From JAJCYL01 sp963664285 (GTDB taxonomy: Bacteria; Bacteroidota; Bacteroidia; Cytophagales; Cyclobacteriaceae), in assembly GCA_963664285.2 (NCBI GenBank), contig CAXXNX010000010.1, positions 124,001 through 188,000 of the forward strand: a stretch of DNA of 64,000 bases, read 5' to 3'. Within the stretch, counting starts at the first letter, position 1; each line of letters opens with the position of its first letter. Under the pieces are notes generated by a model that saw only the letters and a program-made list of their open reading frames with translations, did no database searches and was not told where the DNA came from. A program made the position numbers and the translations under genes. Below, in pieces: positions 36,905 through 46,248 of this stretch.

Positions 36905-38928
36905 AGTGTCTCTAAGAAAACAGCGAGTTTTAGGTCGTATTAAAATATTGCTTAAAATGGAACAATGAAAAAATCACTCACCTTGCTGACTAATAAAGGG
37001 TGACTTTGCTTTTATTCATTGTTTTTGATGGTTTTTGATAAAAATAGCCGGGTTTTAGCCTGGCCAGGACGCACTTCTGCCAGTGCCTAATCCTTATTAA
37101 ACAGCTAAAAGGTGATTAAGCTGCTTGTTTCTGGCAATTGGCTTGCTGCTGGGCGGCCAGACGGTCAGCCTGGAGTTTACGCCCGATCTTGTGAAGGTTG
37201 TAGGCAGTAATGGCCAACCCGATGTAGCTATTGAAAGTTTTGCGGGTACGGTTCGGGCATCGGTCCAATCCCCGGTGTTCCAGCTCATTAATGTTGGATT
37301 CGATAGCAGAATGCTTGTTTTTCAACCTTTTGAAGGCTGGCGCTGATTCGATGGCTTTTTCTTCTTTGTTTAACCTACCCTTTTTAGGCATGATCACTTC
37401 TGGGATGAAGGTTTGCAGAGTTGCTTTATCCTCTTTATCGGAAAACCCCTTGTCGGTGCTCAGGCTTTGGATGGGGTATTTCTCAGCGATACGCCGGGCA
37501 ATTGATAGGGTAAGTTGGTTGTCGGTTTGTTTTTCAGCTATTTGCCAGTCTATGAGTAAATGGTATTGATCCGAAGTGATGGCCAGATTCTTACCGATCT
37601 CCACATTGGGGTGCAGTTTGCCTTTTTTGATCATTTCGGCATAAGGTTGAAAGATGGAAAAGACTTTTTCGGCATGGGGAATGGTCTCTGCTCTGATCAA
37701 CCGCCTGTCGAGCAACTCGATGTGCTTTTCCAACATCTCAAGATAATAGGTCAATGCCATCAGGGCTGCGAACTCCTCGATAGAGTTTCCCTGATATTTT
37801 TCCAACATTTGGCCCACTTTCTTGCTCAAAGCACGGGCTTTAGTCAGATAGGAAGTGGCAGCCTGCTCTACCCGCTCCTCTTTGTTTTTTCCTCCTGAGC
37901 CGGTGGTCCTGCCCACGCTGCGCATCAGCCTTTTGAGGGATCTGCGCCAATCCCCGGACTTACGCCAGCCAGTAAAATACCTTTTTGAGACCAATAAATC
38001 AGCTACATCTATACACTTTCTGGCACTGTCCCATAGCAGGTTGTAGTCGGTAGGAAAGTGGGTGTCGGTTTCTACCACGAAACTATCGGTCTTGCAACGC
38101 AAGGCAACTTCCTCCCCTCCGGTTTTTCCTTTTTTTTTAAACACCTGGTGACCTGCTGCTACGATTACATCATTGATGCCGATGAGCAGTTCATCGTCCA
38201 GCAAGGTCACATTGTCATAAATGTTCTGGTACTTATACTGTTTGCCCACAGAGTAGTCGGTAGGTAGCACCCCCATAATGCCCCGTACCAACGTGTCGTA
38301 ATTGGAGATATGGTGTAACTCATCGTAAGAGATGTTCATGCACAGGCGCACCTGGGCCAATACGAAGACCTCCCACAGACTCATACCCTCACGGCCCGTC
38401 TTTTTCTTTCCCTCAATGAGTTTGGAAGAAAGTAATTCAAAAATATGCTGGTTCCATTCAGGTTGGACATAGATATATTGAAGGGCGGCTGCAGGGCAGC
38501 TAAGTGGCTTTTAGTTTTCACCGGAGCCTCTACTTGCTCGATGGGTGTGCATCTCAGGGTAAGTTGGGGCTGGAAGGATTTCCTCATGGTTTGTATTTAT
38601 ATCGGTTATATGCAATATAATGATTAATCCTGATAAACCAACCGAAAAAATCGTTTCTTTTCTACACTGAATGAACAAAAAAAGGACAGGGATTTTACTC
38701 CCCGACAGACCAAAAAGCCTGCGAATCTCAAAGTGAATTCTTTGGGGGTTTTGAATGGAAAACCTTCAAATGGCCAATTAACAGGCTACAACGCAACTGT
38801 TCTTGATAATATTTGTGAATTTGATAATTCTACTGAATCAGATTCGAGAATAATTCAGCGCTGATTTGATGGAAAAAATACGAATATGACGGATAATCAG
38901 CATATTAGCCTGTTTTCATGCAGACACT
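36905..38928 (-). mobile_element. ISNCY-type insertion sequence, copy 2
   Basis: 2024 bp with the same ends as copy 1 (AGTGTCTCTAAGAAAACAG and the complement of TGTTTTCATGCAGACACT). The flanks are AATT on the left and AAAT on the right, so the four-base duplication seen at copy 1 is imperfect here. It lacks the nested IS1595 and shows that element's empty target GAAGAAAG at 38426-38433. It sits between a DUF5678-like gene and glyA without breaking either. Confidence 0.88.
37116..38587 (-). pseudogene. ISNCY-family transposase, one-base frameshift
   Basis: The start MRKSFQPQLTL at 38587 runs for about 34 residues, then a missing C (about 38490; CTGCAGGG against CTGCCAGGG in copy 1) shifts the frame. 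The remaining 422 residues (38384 to 37116) are open and nearly identical to copy 1 (RCKTDS for CCKTDS, EKYQG for EKHQG). Total length is one base short of 491 codons. Internal initiation at MSLWEVF would give a protein lacking the N-terminal domain. Confidence 0.85.
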
Positions 38929-39044
38929 AAATAGGGACATCGTTATTTAATTTGACAAAACTGAATCCCCAAAGCATTGCAGAACTACATTGCAAATCTC
39001 CTACCCTTAACATAATTTTGGCCTCCATTTAAACGACCTCCTCC

Positions 39045-40316
39045 ATGCAAAGAGACACCAGGATTTTTGACTTAATTAAACAGGAAGAAAACCGACAGGA
39101 ATACGGAATTGAGCTAATCGCTTCAGAGAATTTTGTATCACCCCAGGTGATGGAAGCCATGGGTAACTGCCTGACCAATAAATATGCTGAAGGTTTACCG
39201 CGAAAGAGATACTACGGAGGTTGTGAAGTTGTAGACGAAATTGAGCAGTTAGCCATTGACAGGGCAAAAGAACTGTTTGGAGGATCATGGGCAAACGTTC
39301 AGCCCCATTCCGGGGCACAGGCAAATGCATCAGTTATGTTAGCCGTTCTAAAACTCGGGGATACAATCCTTGGTTTTGACTTATCTCATGGCGGTCACCT
39401 TACTCATGGCTCTTCAGTAAACTTTTCCGGTAAGTTGTACAGGCCCACTTTTTATGGGGTGAAAGAGGAGACTGGTCAGGTAGATTGGAATAAGTTAGAA
39501 GAAACGGCGGTGAGAGAAAAACCCAAGTTGATTATTGCCGGCGCTTCAGCCTATAGTCGCGAGTGGAATTATAAAAAGTTAAGAGAAGTAGCTGATCAGG
39601 TTGGCGCATTATTAATGGCAGACATTGCTCATCCTGCCGGCCTGATTGCCCGCGGTCTTTTAGATGATCCGTTGGACTATTGTCACTTCATCACTACCAC
39701 CACGCACAAAACATTAAGAGGGCCTCGTGGAGGAATGATCCTGATGCGAGATGATTTTGAAAACCCATTTGGAATTAAAACCCCCAAAGGAGAACTACGA
39801 AAAATGTCGTCTCTACTGGATTCGGGTGTATTTCCCGGTACCCAGGGTGGTCCGCTTGAGCATGTAATTGCAGCTAAGGCAGTCGCTTTTGGAGAGGCGC
39901 TAACCGATGAATTCATGGATTACATGATGCAGGTAAAAAAGAATGCCGAGATCATGGCAGAGGCATTTGTAGGTCGTGGATATAAAGTTATCTCGGGAGG
40001 CACAGACAATCATTTGATGCTGATCGACCTGAGGGCGAAAAACCTGACAGGCAAGATCGCAGAGAATGCGTTGATCAAAGCTGAAATTACAATCAACAAA
40101 AATATGGTTCCATTTGACGATAAATCTCCATTCGTCACGTCTGGTATGAGATTGGGAACTTCTGCTGTAACGACACGAGGTATGAAAGAAGCTGATATGG
40201 AGAAAATTGTTGATCTGATTGATGATGTACTGATGAATCATGAAAATGAAAACAAAATTGCAGCGGTTAAAAATGAGGTGAATGTATGGATGAAGACTTT
40301 TCCCCTGTACCAGTAG
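39045..40316 (+). CDS. glyA: Serine hydroxymethyltransferase
   Basis: A 423-residue PLP enzyme interconverting serine and glycine with tetrahydrofolate. Lys222 in TTTHKTLRGPRGG is the PLP lysine; IELIASENFVS, NVQPHSGAQAN and MADIAHPAGLIA are conserved. It is about 116 bp downstream of ISNCY copy 2, so its promoter region may be affected by or supplied from the element. The 3' end overlaps tatC by 31 bp if the upstream tatC start is used. Confidence 0.97.
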   Translation: MQRDTRIFDLIKQEENRQEYGIELIASENFVSPQVMEAMGNCLTNKYAEGLPRKRYYGGCEVVDEIEQLAIDRAKELFGGSWANVQPHSGAQANASVMLAVLKLGDTILGFDLSHGGHLTHGSSVNFSGKLYRPTFYGVKEETGQVDWNKLEETAVREKPKLIIAGASAYSREWNYKKLREVADQVGALLMADIAHPAGLIARGLLDDPLDYCHFITTTTHKTLRGPRGGMILMRDDFENPFGIKTPKGELRKMSSLLDSGVFPGTQGGPLEHVIAAKAVAFGEALTDEFMDYMMQVKKNAEIMAEAFVGRGYKVISGGTDNHLMLIDLRAKNLTGKIAENALIKAEITINKNMVPFDDKSPFVTSGMRLGTSAVTTRGMKEADMEKIVDLIDDVLMNHENENKIAAVKNEVNVWMKTFPLYQ

Positions 40317-41149
40317 AAGCGCAGGAAAATGACAAGGAACCAGGTGAAAGGGAAATGTCATTTCTTGATCACCTGGAGGAATTGAGATGGCATTTGATCA
40401 GGTCCTTTAGTGCTATTGCTATTTTCAGTATTGCGGCATTTCTATCCAAGACTTTAGTTTTCCACACCATTATTCTAGGACCTTCAAGGCCCGATTTCTG
40501 GACTTACCGTATGCTGTGTCGATTGGGTGAGCTTTTGGGCTCATCGGCTATTTGCATAGACTCTCTATCATTTATTATTCAGAGCAGACAAATGACCGGT
40601 CAGTTTACTATGCATATTACTTCTTCGTTTGTCATTGGACTCATTCTGACATTCCCCTACGCTTTTTGGGAAATCTGGCGTTTTGTTAAACCCGGTCTTT
40701 ATCCCAAAGAAAGAAAAGCAGCCACGGGAGCTACATTTTATGTGAGCATGCTGTTTCTCACAGGTATTATTTTCGGATATTTCATTATGACCCCTATTTC
40801 CGTCAATTTTCTGGCCTCCTACAGTCTGGACCCCAGCATTGCCAATGAATTCGATATTATTTCCTACGTTTCAACAGTTACAACCTTAGTATTGGCCAGT
40901 GGTATCTTATTTCAGATGCCAGTGGTTACCTACTTCTTAACATCTGCTGGTCTGATCACCCCGGCGCTGATGAAACGATATAGCAAACATGCAATTGTTG
41001 TTATATTGATATTAGGAGCAATGTTGACACCGCCTGATCCATTCAGCCAAATTCTAATTGCATTACCTTTGGTGGGGTTATATCAGGTAAGTATCTTGAT
41101 TTCTTTGATGGTTACTCGCAGGCAGGATAAAGCACTTAAACAGATTTAG
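40286..41149 (+). CDS. tatC: Sec-independent translocase subunit TatC
   Basis: A 287-residue protein with six transmembrane helices. MSFLDHLEELRWHLIRSF (from residue 24) is the conserved cytoplasmic N-terminal motif that docks twin-arginine signals, and FPYAFWEIWRFVKPGLYPKERK is the second hallmark. There are two candidate starts: ATG at 40286, giving an acidic 23-residue extension and overlapping glyA, or ATG at 40355. The extension is common in Bacteroidota, so 40286 is kept. rpiB follows by 2 bp. Confidence 0.93.
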   Translation: MDEDFSPVPVEAQENDKEPGEREMSFLDHLEELRWHLIRSFSAIAIFSIAAFLSKTLVFHTIILGPSRPDFWTYRMLCRLGELLGSSAICIDSLSFIIQSRQMTGQFTMHITSSFVIGLILTFPYAFWEIWRFVKPGLYPKERKAATGATFYVSMLFLTGIIFGYFIMTPISVNFLASYSLDPSIANEFDIISYVSTVTTLVLASGILFQMPVVTYFLTSAGLITPALMKRYSKHAIVVILILGAMLTPPDPFSQILIALPLVGLYQVSILISLMVTRRQDKALKQI

Positions 41150-41151
41150 TC

Positions 41152-41586
41152 ATGAGCAAGGCAATACCAATTGGCGGCGATCATGCCGGATTTTCTCATA
41201 AAACAGAATTAATAAAACATCTTGAAGCTGTCGGCTATGAGGTTAAAGATTTTGGCACCCACAGCGAGGAATCAACTGATTATCCGGACTATGCTCATCC
41301 TTTGGCCTCAGCGGTGGAAAAAGGTGAATTTGAATTAGGGATACTAGTATGTGGAAGCGGTAATGGCGTGTGTATGTCCGCCAACAAACATCAGGGAATA
41401 AGGGCTGCCTTGGTTTGGAATGAAGAATTAGCATCGTTGGGAAGGCAACACAATAACGCTAACATAGTTTGTATTCCGGCGAGACATGTACCTGTAGAAT
41501 TGGCTAAGAAAATGGTGGATATTTTTCTTACCACTGAATTTGAGGGTGGCAGGCATGAAAAAAGAGTTGATAAAATTGGCTGCTAG
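41152..41586 (+). CDS. rpiB: Ribose 5-phosphate isomerase B
   Basis: A 144-residue RpiB/LacAB protein: IPIGGDHAGF (about 5-14, substrate and ring-opening residues), DYPDYA, LVCGSGNGVCMSANK with the catalytic Cys, and GRQHNNANIV. It interconverts ribose 5-phosphate and ribulose 5-phosphate. It follows tatC by 2 bp, in an apparent glyA-tatC-rpiB operon, and converges with the ars-type cluster. Confidence 0.95.
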   Translation: MSKAIPIGGDHAGFSHKTELIKHLEAVGYEVKDFGTHSEESTDYPDYAHPLASAVEKGEFELGILVCGSGNGVCMSANKHQGIRAALVWNEELASLGRQHNNANIVCIPARHVPVELAKKMVDIFLTTEFEGGRHEKRVDKIGC

Positions 41587-41619
41587 TCCTTGTGAGTGAG
41601 GATTTCTCGAACGTTAGAA

Positions 41620-42108
41620 TCAGAATTTAGGACTTCTTTTCTCCATCAAAACTGTATCACGCCAGATGCCGGACTGCTTGCCGATTTTTTTGCGAATTCC
41701 AATTTCCCGAAAGCCACATTTTTTATGCAACCCAACACTTTCTATGTTTTCGGGAAATGTGGCGGCGTTTAAAGTCCAGATCTCATTAGCCTCCGATGAC
41801 TCAATAACTTTCAACAACAATGCCTTGCCAATACCTTTCCCCCTATAGTGGTCTCCAATATAAACGCTTACTTCAGCAACACCGCCATACACACATCGAT
41901 CAGACACCGGCGACAAGGCAACCCAACCAGCGATTGCCCCGTCAATTTCGGCGATCCAACGACTATGCTCTAAATATGATTCATTCCACTTCTCCCAACC
42001 TGGAGACGAAGTTTCGAATGTGGCTTCACCTGTAGCAATACCTTCAAGGTATATTCTCTCAACATCTGGCCAGTGATGGACCTCCATAGGATTAATACTA
42101 ACAGACAT
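41620..42108 (-). CDS. GNAT N-acetyltransferase (phosphinothricin/ArsN-like)
   Basis: A 162-residue acetyltransferase. The acetyl-CoA loop is HYRGKGIGKALL (about 85-96), preceded by GGVAEVSVYI. The overall pattern, with GEATFETSSPGWEKW and the C-terminal IWRDTVLMEK, is that of the PAT/Bar and ArsN1 branch that N-acetylates phosphinothricin or arsinothricin. Its position as third gene after arsR and DUF6428 favours an ArsN-type role, an inference from context. It is 40 bp downstream of DUF6428. Confidence 0.85.
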   Translation of the reverse strand: MSVSINPMEVHHWPDVERIYLEGIATGEATFETSSPGWEKWNESYLEHSRWIAEIDGAIAGWVALSPVSDRCVYGGVAEVSVYIGDHYRGKGIGKALLLKVIESSEANEIWTLNAATFPENIESVGLHKKCGFREIGIRKKIGKQSGIWRDTVLMEKRSPKF

Positions 42109-42148
42109 ATAATTAGCTTTTAAATATGACTATTACTCAAATCAATGA

Positions 42149-42583
42149 TTAGCAGCAGCTGACTTCCCCAGCTAAACTAGGTTTACAAACCGTAGGTTGA
42201 ACGTATAATTGAACGGTTAGGCCGTCATCGAAATTTATGGCTTCAACAGAAAAATTGGAGGTTCGGATTTCACCATTGCCATATTCAAAGAAAATATCAG
42301 TATCTCCATCTATAGGTGTCATTTGATCAACCTTTTGGAAAATGGATAATGCTTTTTGTGCTGTCCAAGGTTTTCTCCGTTTTTCATCCTTTGGAACCCA
42401 CAACTGCACAATGGTCTGTTTGTAGCTATCGGGATTGCCACCGCAATCAACTGAATCGATAGTAACGTTTTTAACTTCTGTGATGTGACAGGTATCGGGC
42501 ACAAATTTTTCCAAATCATATTCGAACTTCAACCCGGCTTCCGGATTGTCATTCAGTAATTCTAAAAATTCTTTTGTTTTCAT
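42149..42583 (-). CDS. DUF6428 family protein
   Basis: A 144-residue protein with CHITEVKNVTIDSVDCGG (about 32-49) and QTIVQLWVPKDEKR, recognised as the DUF6428 family that travels with arsR in Bacteroidota. The C-terminus ends GEVSCC, a vicinal cysteine pair that could bind arsenite or another soft metal. Biochemical function is unknown. A copy of the putative ArsR operator lies 12 bp upstream of its start. Confidence 0.82.
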   Translation of the reverse strand: MKTKEFLELLNDNPEAGLKFEYDLEKFVPDTCHITEVKNVTIDSVDCGGNPDSYKQTIVQLWVPKDEKRRKPWTAQKALSIFQKVDQMTPIDGDTDIFFEYGNGEIRTSNFSVEAINFDDGLTVQLYVQPTVCKPSLAGEVSCC

Positions 42584-42595
42584 AATTAATAGTTA

Positions 42596-42611
42596 ATTGT
42601 AATATTACGAT
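42596..42611. promoter_or_regulatory. Putative ArsR operator 2 (before the DUF6428 gene)
   Basis: ATTGTAATATTACGAT is a palindrome with one mismatch per arm and matches operator 1 (42955-42970) at 14 of 16 positions. It sits between arsR and the DUF6428 gene, 12 bp ahead of the latter's start codon on the minus strand. Confidence 0.7.
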
Positions 42612-42629
42612 GAGTCGTTAAAAATTTTT

Positions 42630-42953
42630 TTAACAACAGGATTTTTCAAATTCAACAAAGAAATCATCAAATAATTGATGGGTGTCTTTCCAGACTGATT
42701 CATCAATGCAATAACAAACGCTCGGTCCCTCAATGGACCCTTTTATGATACCTGCATTTTTCAACTCTTTAAGATGCTGAGAAATTGTTGATTGAGATAA
42801 TGGGAGTTCGTCAACAAGATCTCCACAGACACAGGAGTTGCGACTAATCAAAGTCTCAAGAATGGCTATTCTTGCAGGATGACCAAGTGCTTTGGCTAAA
42901 CGTGCCGCTTTGTTTTGCTTTTCATTAAACTTGTGTGATTTACTTAAACCCAT
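42630..42953 (-). CDS. arsR: ArsR/SmtB-family metalloregulator
   Basis: A 107-residue winged-helix repressor. RLAKALGHPARIAILETL and LPLSQSTISQHLKELKNAGI form the DNA-binding core. Cysteines lie at CVCGDL (about 42-44), SVCYC and the terminal SCC. The CVC in the alpha-3 region and C-terminal cysteines are candidate As(III)/Sb(III) ligands. First gene of the three-gene minus-strand unit, with an inverted repeat directly at its start. No arsenite pump or arsenate reductase is adjacent. Confidence 0.88.
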   Translation of the reverse strand: MGLSKSHKFNEKQNKAARLAKALGHPARIAILETLISRNSCVCGDLVDELPLSQSTISQHLKELKNAGIIKGSIEGPSVCYCIDESVWKDTHQLFDDFFVEFEKSCC

Positions 42954-42954
42954 T

Positions 42955-42970
42955 ATCGTAATAATACGAT
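42955..42970. promoter_or_regulatory. Putative ArsR operator 1 (at the arsR start)
   Basis: ATCGTAATAATACGAT contains a perfect six-base inverted repeat, ATCGTA-N4-TACGAT. It ends one base before the arsR start codon on the minus strand, a position suited to autorepression. Confidence 0.75.
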
Positions 42971-44181
42971 TAATTAAATTAAAAGTTTAAAATGGACGAA
43001 ATGTTTAGAAAAAATAGTGATCTGTATAAGTAATGCGATGCCTAGAACCCTACTTTCTCCAACATCGCTCCAAACCTAGGGTCACTCCGTAATACTTGAA
43101 ATTGCGGTTCGATCTTTAGCCAGATCATCTCCACCTCATGGGCTTCATAAGATTTCTCTAGCCATTGAAAGGCCAATTCCTTTTCGCCAATTCCGGCGTA
43201 GATCTGAGCAACATAGAAAGCGGGACTTCCCTTCCGAATACTGGAATAGGCTAATTTCAGTTCTTCAATAAACTTTTCGGTTTCGGTTCCCTGCCCGGTT
43301 TTGTAATAGGCCACACCTAGTTCCCCCAGAATTGCTGGTATTCTAGCCTCACCTACCTCAATTCCCTGTTGGAGAATCTCAATAGCATCCTGGTATTCGC
43401 CCACATTTAAATATATTTTACCCAACATATGATATCCGGTTAAAGTTGAGGGATGCATTCTGATGCCATTTTGAAGGATCCGGATCGCTTCCTCTGGTCG
43501 GTTTAAGAAAAACTGATTCCATCCCCCGGTTGGGTCGATCATGGGCATCAAATGGATCCAGGGCATAGCTGATGGCAAACTTTTCCGCTACCTCATCGAA
43601 GCGTCCCATCATCAATAGGAAGAACCCATAATCACCAGGACAATTGCATTTCATATATTCCTGCTCAGCCCCCTCGAAATCCCAGTCAAACCAAAACTTA
43701 AGCGTAGCCAGACAACTCCGGGCGGCAGATAAATCAGGATTAATCTCCAGGGCTTTTTGAATATAAGGTATGGCTTCATCCCGGGCAGCTTTCGCAGAAA
43801 GACTGCCCCTCCAATTTCCCTCACTAATATAATATTTAGCTATTTCAGCATAAGCCTCAGCGAAATCCGGATCAAGAGTGATGGCTTGACGCAATAAGGG
43901 AAAGCTTTTGCGAAGCCCGTCCATGCTACCACTTCTTAGTTGGTACACCCCTTGCAAATAGAATTCATAAGCCTCGGGTTTATGGGTTGGCTTTTTACCG
44001 AGATTTTGTTCTTCAACCGGGGTTAATTTAGCCTTTAACCCATTAGCTACCTGTATGGCCACGTCCCTTTGAATGCTGAAGATATCAATCAGTTCCCGGT
44101 CAAATTCTTCCGACCAAATGTGATTGTCAGCTTCAGCGTCAAACAACTGCACCGAAATCCTAACTTTATCTTCATATTTTC

Positions 44182-45256
44182 AGCTAAGTTCTAATTATAA
44201 CAGCATTTTGTTTAAATAGCTCATACAGATGATAGGCTTGATCCGTTAATAGCATAGTCAGAAACCATTGTTTCAAAGTTGTTTTACTCTCTCTTATTCG
44301 GTCAGCATAAGCATACCAATTCAGGTAGTTTTGCAAATATTTGGAACTGACACCATTGAATGGGCGTAAGAATGTCCTAAGTTGAGTGTGAACATTGTTT
44401 ACTTTTTGCAGATGGATTGTTTTATCATCTCTATCCACATGATCTTTGGCCAATAGCGCTTTGTGCTTTATGGAGGGGTTGTCTTTGGCAAAAGCCTTAT
44501 AAGAAGGGTGCTTATCTGTAATCAAGGCTGCACCGTAGGCCAACTTCCCATCCAATGCCTTTGAAATTTCTTCTTTGCTCAGCCGTTTTGATGCAACAGC
44601 TTTAAGGTACCTCTCCCCCTTGCGTTCAACCGCTGTTACTACCTGGACAACTGTGACCTCTTCCTTTCCCATATTCCGTATGAAATCGTTTCCCCTCTTT
44701 CTTGCTGCCCTATCTAAATTTCGACTGCCCTTGTTGTTAAGTGCCAGTTCCAATTCATCACATTCTACTTCCGAGGATAACTGTTCGGGAACAAACTCAT
44801 TTAGTGAACTCAATATCTTATGCCGCCAGTCGAAGCTTGTCTGGATGCTTATTCCGATTTGTTTTGCTATCTTTTTTATCGGCATGCCCTGCTCCATGCA
44901 GCGCAGATAAGATTGCCATTTTGATTTAAGCTTGATGTCATACAAAGGTGTCCCTGTTGTTTCACTGTACCATCTTTTACATTCATTGCACTGATACATC
45001 TGCACACCTTTTTGTCTGCCCCTCTTATATACCTTCTCGCTTGTGCAATTTGGACAGGGTTTCTTCTTTCTTTTCTCTGCTATTTGTTGTTGAGCGGCAA
45101 TCAATACTTTGCCTTGTAATTCCTGCTCCTGGAGCAACTCATCCAACAATTCGGTTTGGGAACTTATCGGCAATTGTGCAAATAAATTTTTGATCTCTTG
45201 ACTTGATATCATATAGCGAAGATAATAATAATTGCTGTGTTATTTAGAACTTAGCC
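44182..45256 (-). mobile_element. IS1595-family insertion sequence, copy 3
   Basis: 1075 bp with ends AGCTAAGTTCTAA and the complement of GGCTAAGTTCTAA. Flanks are ATATTTTC (44174-44181) and GTATTTTC (45257-45264), a duplication with one mismatch. It interrupts the cyclase-TPR gene. Longest of the three copies and apparently the reference form. Confidence 0.92.
44184..45212 (-). CDS. IS1595-family (ISXO2-like) transposase, copy 3
   Basis: A 342-residue protein with zinc ribbon (CPNC/CNEC), helix-turn-helix-like segment and catalytic core VECDELELAL / LITDKHPSYKAF / VNNVHTQLRTFLRPFNG. Its stop codon lies within the terminal repeat, so the gene fills the element. It carries neither the 2-bp loss of copy 1 nor the 1-bp loss of copy 2, and is the best candidate for an active source. 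Confidence 0.92.
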   Translation of the reverse strand: MISSQEIKNLFAQLPISSQTELLDELLQEQELQGKVLIAAQQQIAEKRKKKPCPNCTSEKVYKRGRQKGVQMYQCNECKRWYSETTGTPLYDIKLKSKWQSYLRCMEQGMPIKKIAKQIGISIQTSFDWRHKILSSLNEFVPEQLSSEVECDELELALNNKGSRNLDRAARKRGNDFIRNMGKEEVTVVQVVTAVERKGERYLKAVASKRLSKEEISKALDGKLAYGAALITDKHPSYKAFAKDNPSIKHKALLAKDHVDRDDKTIHLQKVNNVHTQLRTFLRPFNGVSSKYLQNYLNWYAYADRIRESKTTLKQWFLTMLLTDQAYHLYELFKQNAVIIRT

Positions 45257-46248
45257 GTATTTTCTTACGCTACCTTCAAGAATATGGGCCACCTCCAATT
45301 CCCGGGCAATCTCCCGTGTAGACTTGGTAGTATTCTTGTACATCATGCTGGAAGTACGCGAGATAACTCTTAGTTCCCCAATGTTGGAAAGCTGGCTAAT
45401 TATGTCCTCAGTGATTCCATCGCTAAAGTATTCTTGCTCCACGTCCTGGCTTAGATTTACCAAGGGCAAAACCGCAATAGACTTTTCCAAATACTTGGCT
45501 TCTTCCCAGGGTTTTTGAACTAATGGGAAAATTCCCCCCGCCAGGATCATCAAAATTATAAGCCCATAAATTGCCACTCTTCCCAAACCCCGTTTAAATA
45601 ACCCCGACCCAATTGGACCGGTCTTGATTCTTTTTCCCGGGATCTCTTCCGGGGATGGGATCACAAGGCCCTGATTGGAAATGCCGTAAATCTCAACCGG
45701 GCGGTCTACATTTTTCAGTTTATAGGTTCCTATGGTTTGGGTTTGTATGGATTTTTGATTTTTTATTTCGTCGTAAACTTTATCTGAAACGAGAATGCTA
45801 CCTCCCACCGCCAGGGACTCAATCCTGGAGGCCACATTGACACCATCCCCGATCACTTCTTCCTGGTCAAAAATGATATCCCCGCTGTGGATTCCAATCC
45901 TGACCGGAATCTTTGGATCCTGGCTAAAAGACTGCTGCATATCAATAGCACAATGAACCGCATCAATTGCACTATCAAAAAGGCTCAAAGTGCCTCCTCT
46001 GTAATGCTGAAGGTTCGTTCCTGAAAATTTCAGGATTAATGTTTCGAAAATTTGGCGGTATTTCTCCTTAACCCCGGGGGTGGTCACTCCGTTATCCTGC
46101 ATTATCAAGGAATAATCCTGGATGTCGGTGAACATGATAGCAGCCAGGCGGCGAGTCTGCGACATACCTATTTTGATTGGTTGTAAGATAATGAATTCGG
46201 GCAAAAAATTGGGGGATGAAATAGTGGAGAGCTTCCCCTCAAGTAAGA

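Larger units (their letters stand above)
43042..46165 (-). pseudogene. Class III cyclase-TolB-TPR fusion, destroyed by IS1595 and a frameshift
   Basis: Reconstruction gives about 679 residues: cyclase homology domain (about 1-165, MFTDIQDYSLIM), a transmembrane helix (IYGLIILMILAGGIF), a TolB/FlgO-like region (KSIAVLPLVNLSQD, LEGSVRKY-EDKVRISVQLF) and TPR repeats. IS1595 copy 3 splits it between KY and EDK; the frame rejoins exactly. A further one-base insertion near 43525 shifts the TPR part. The start at 46165 (MSQTRRLAAIMFTD) is chosen by match to the paralogue, though an open frame runs to 46204. In the cyclase domain the second metal Asp is lost (YRGG instead of YGDG), while the Asn and Arg of GVNVASR are kept. 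Confidence 0.9.
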
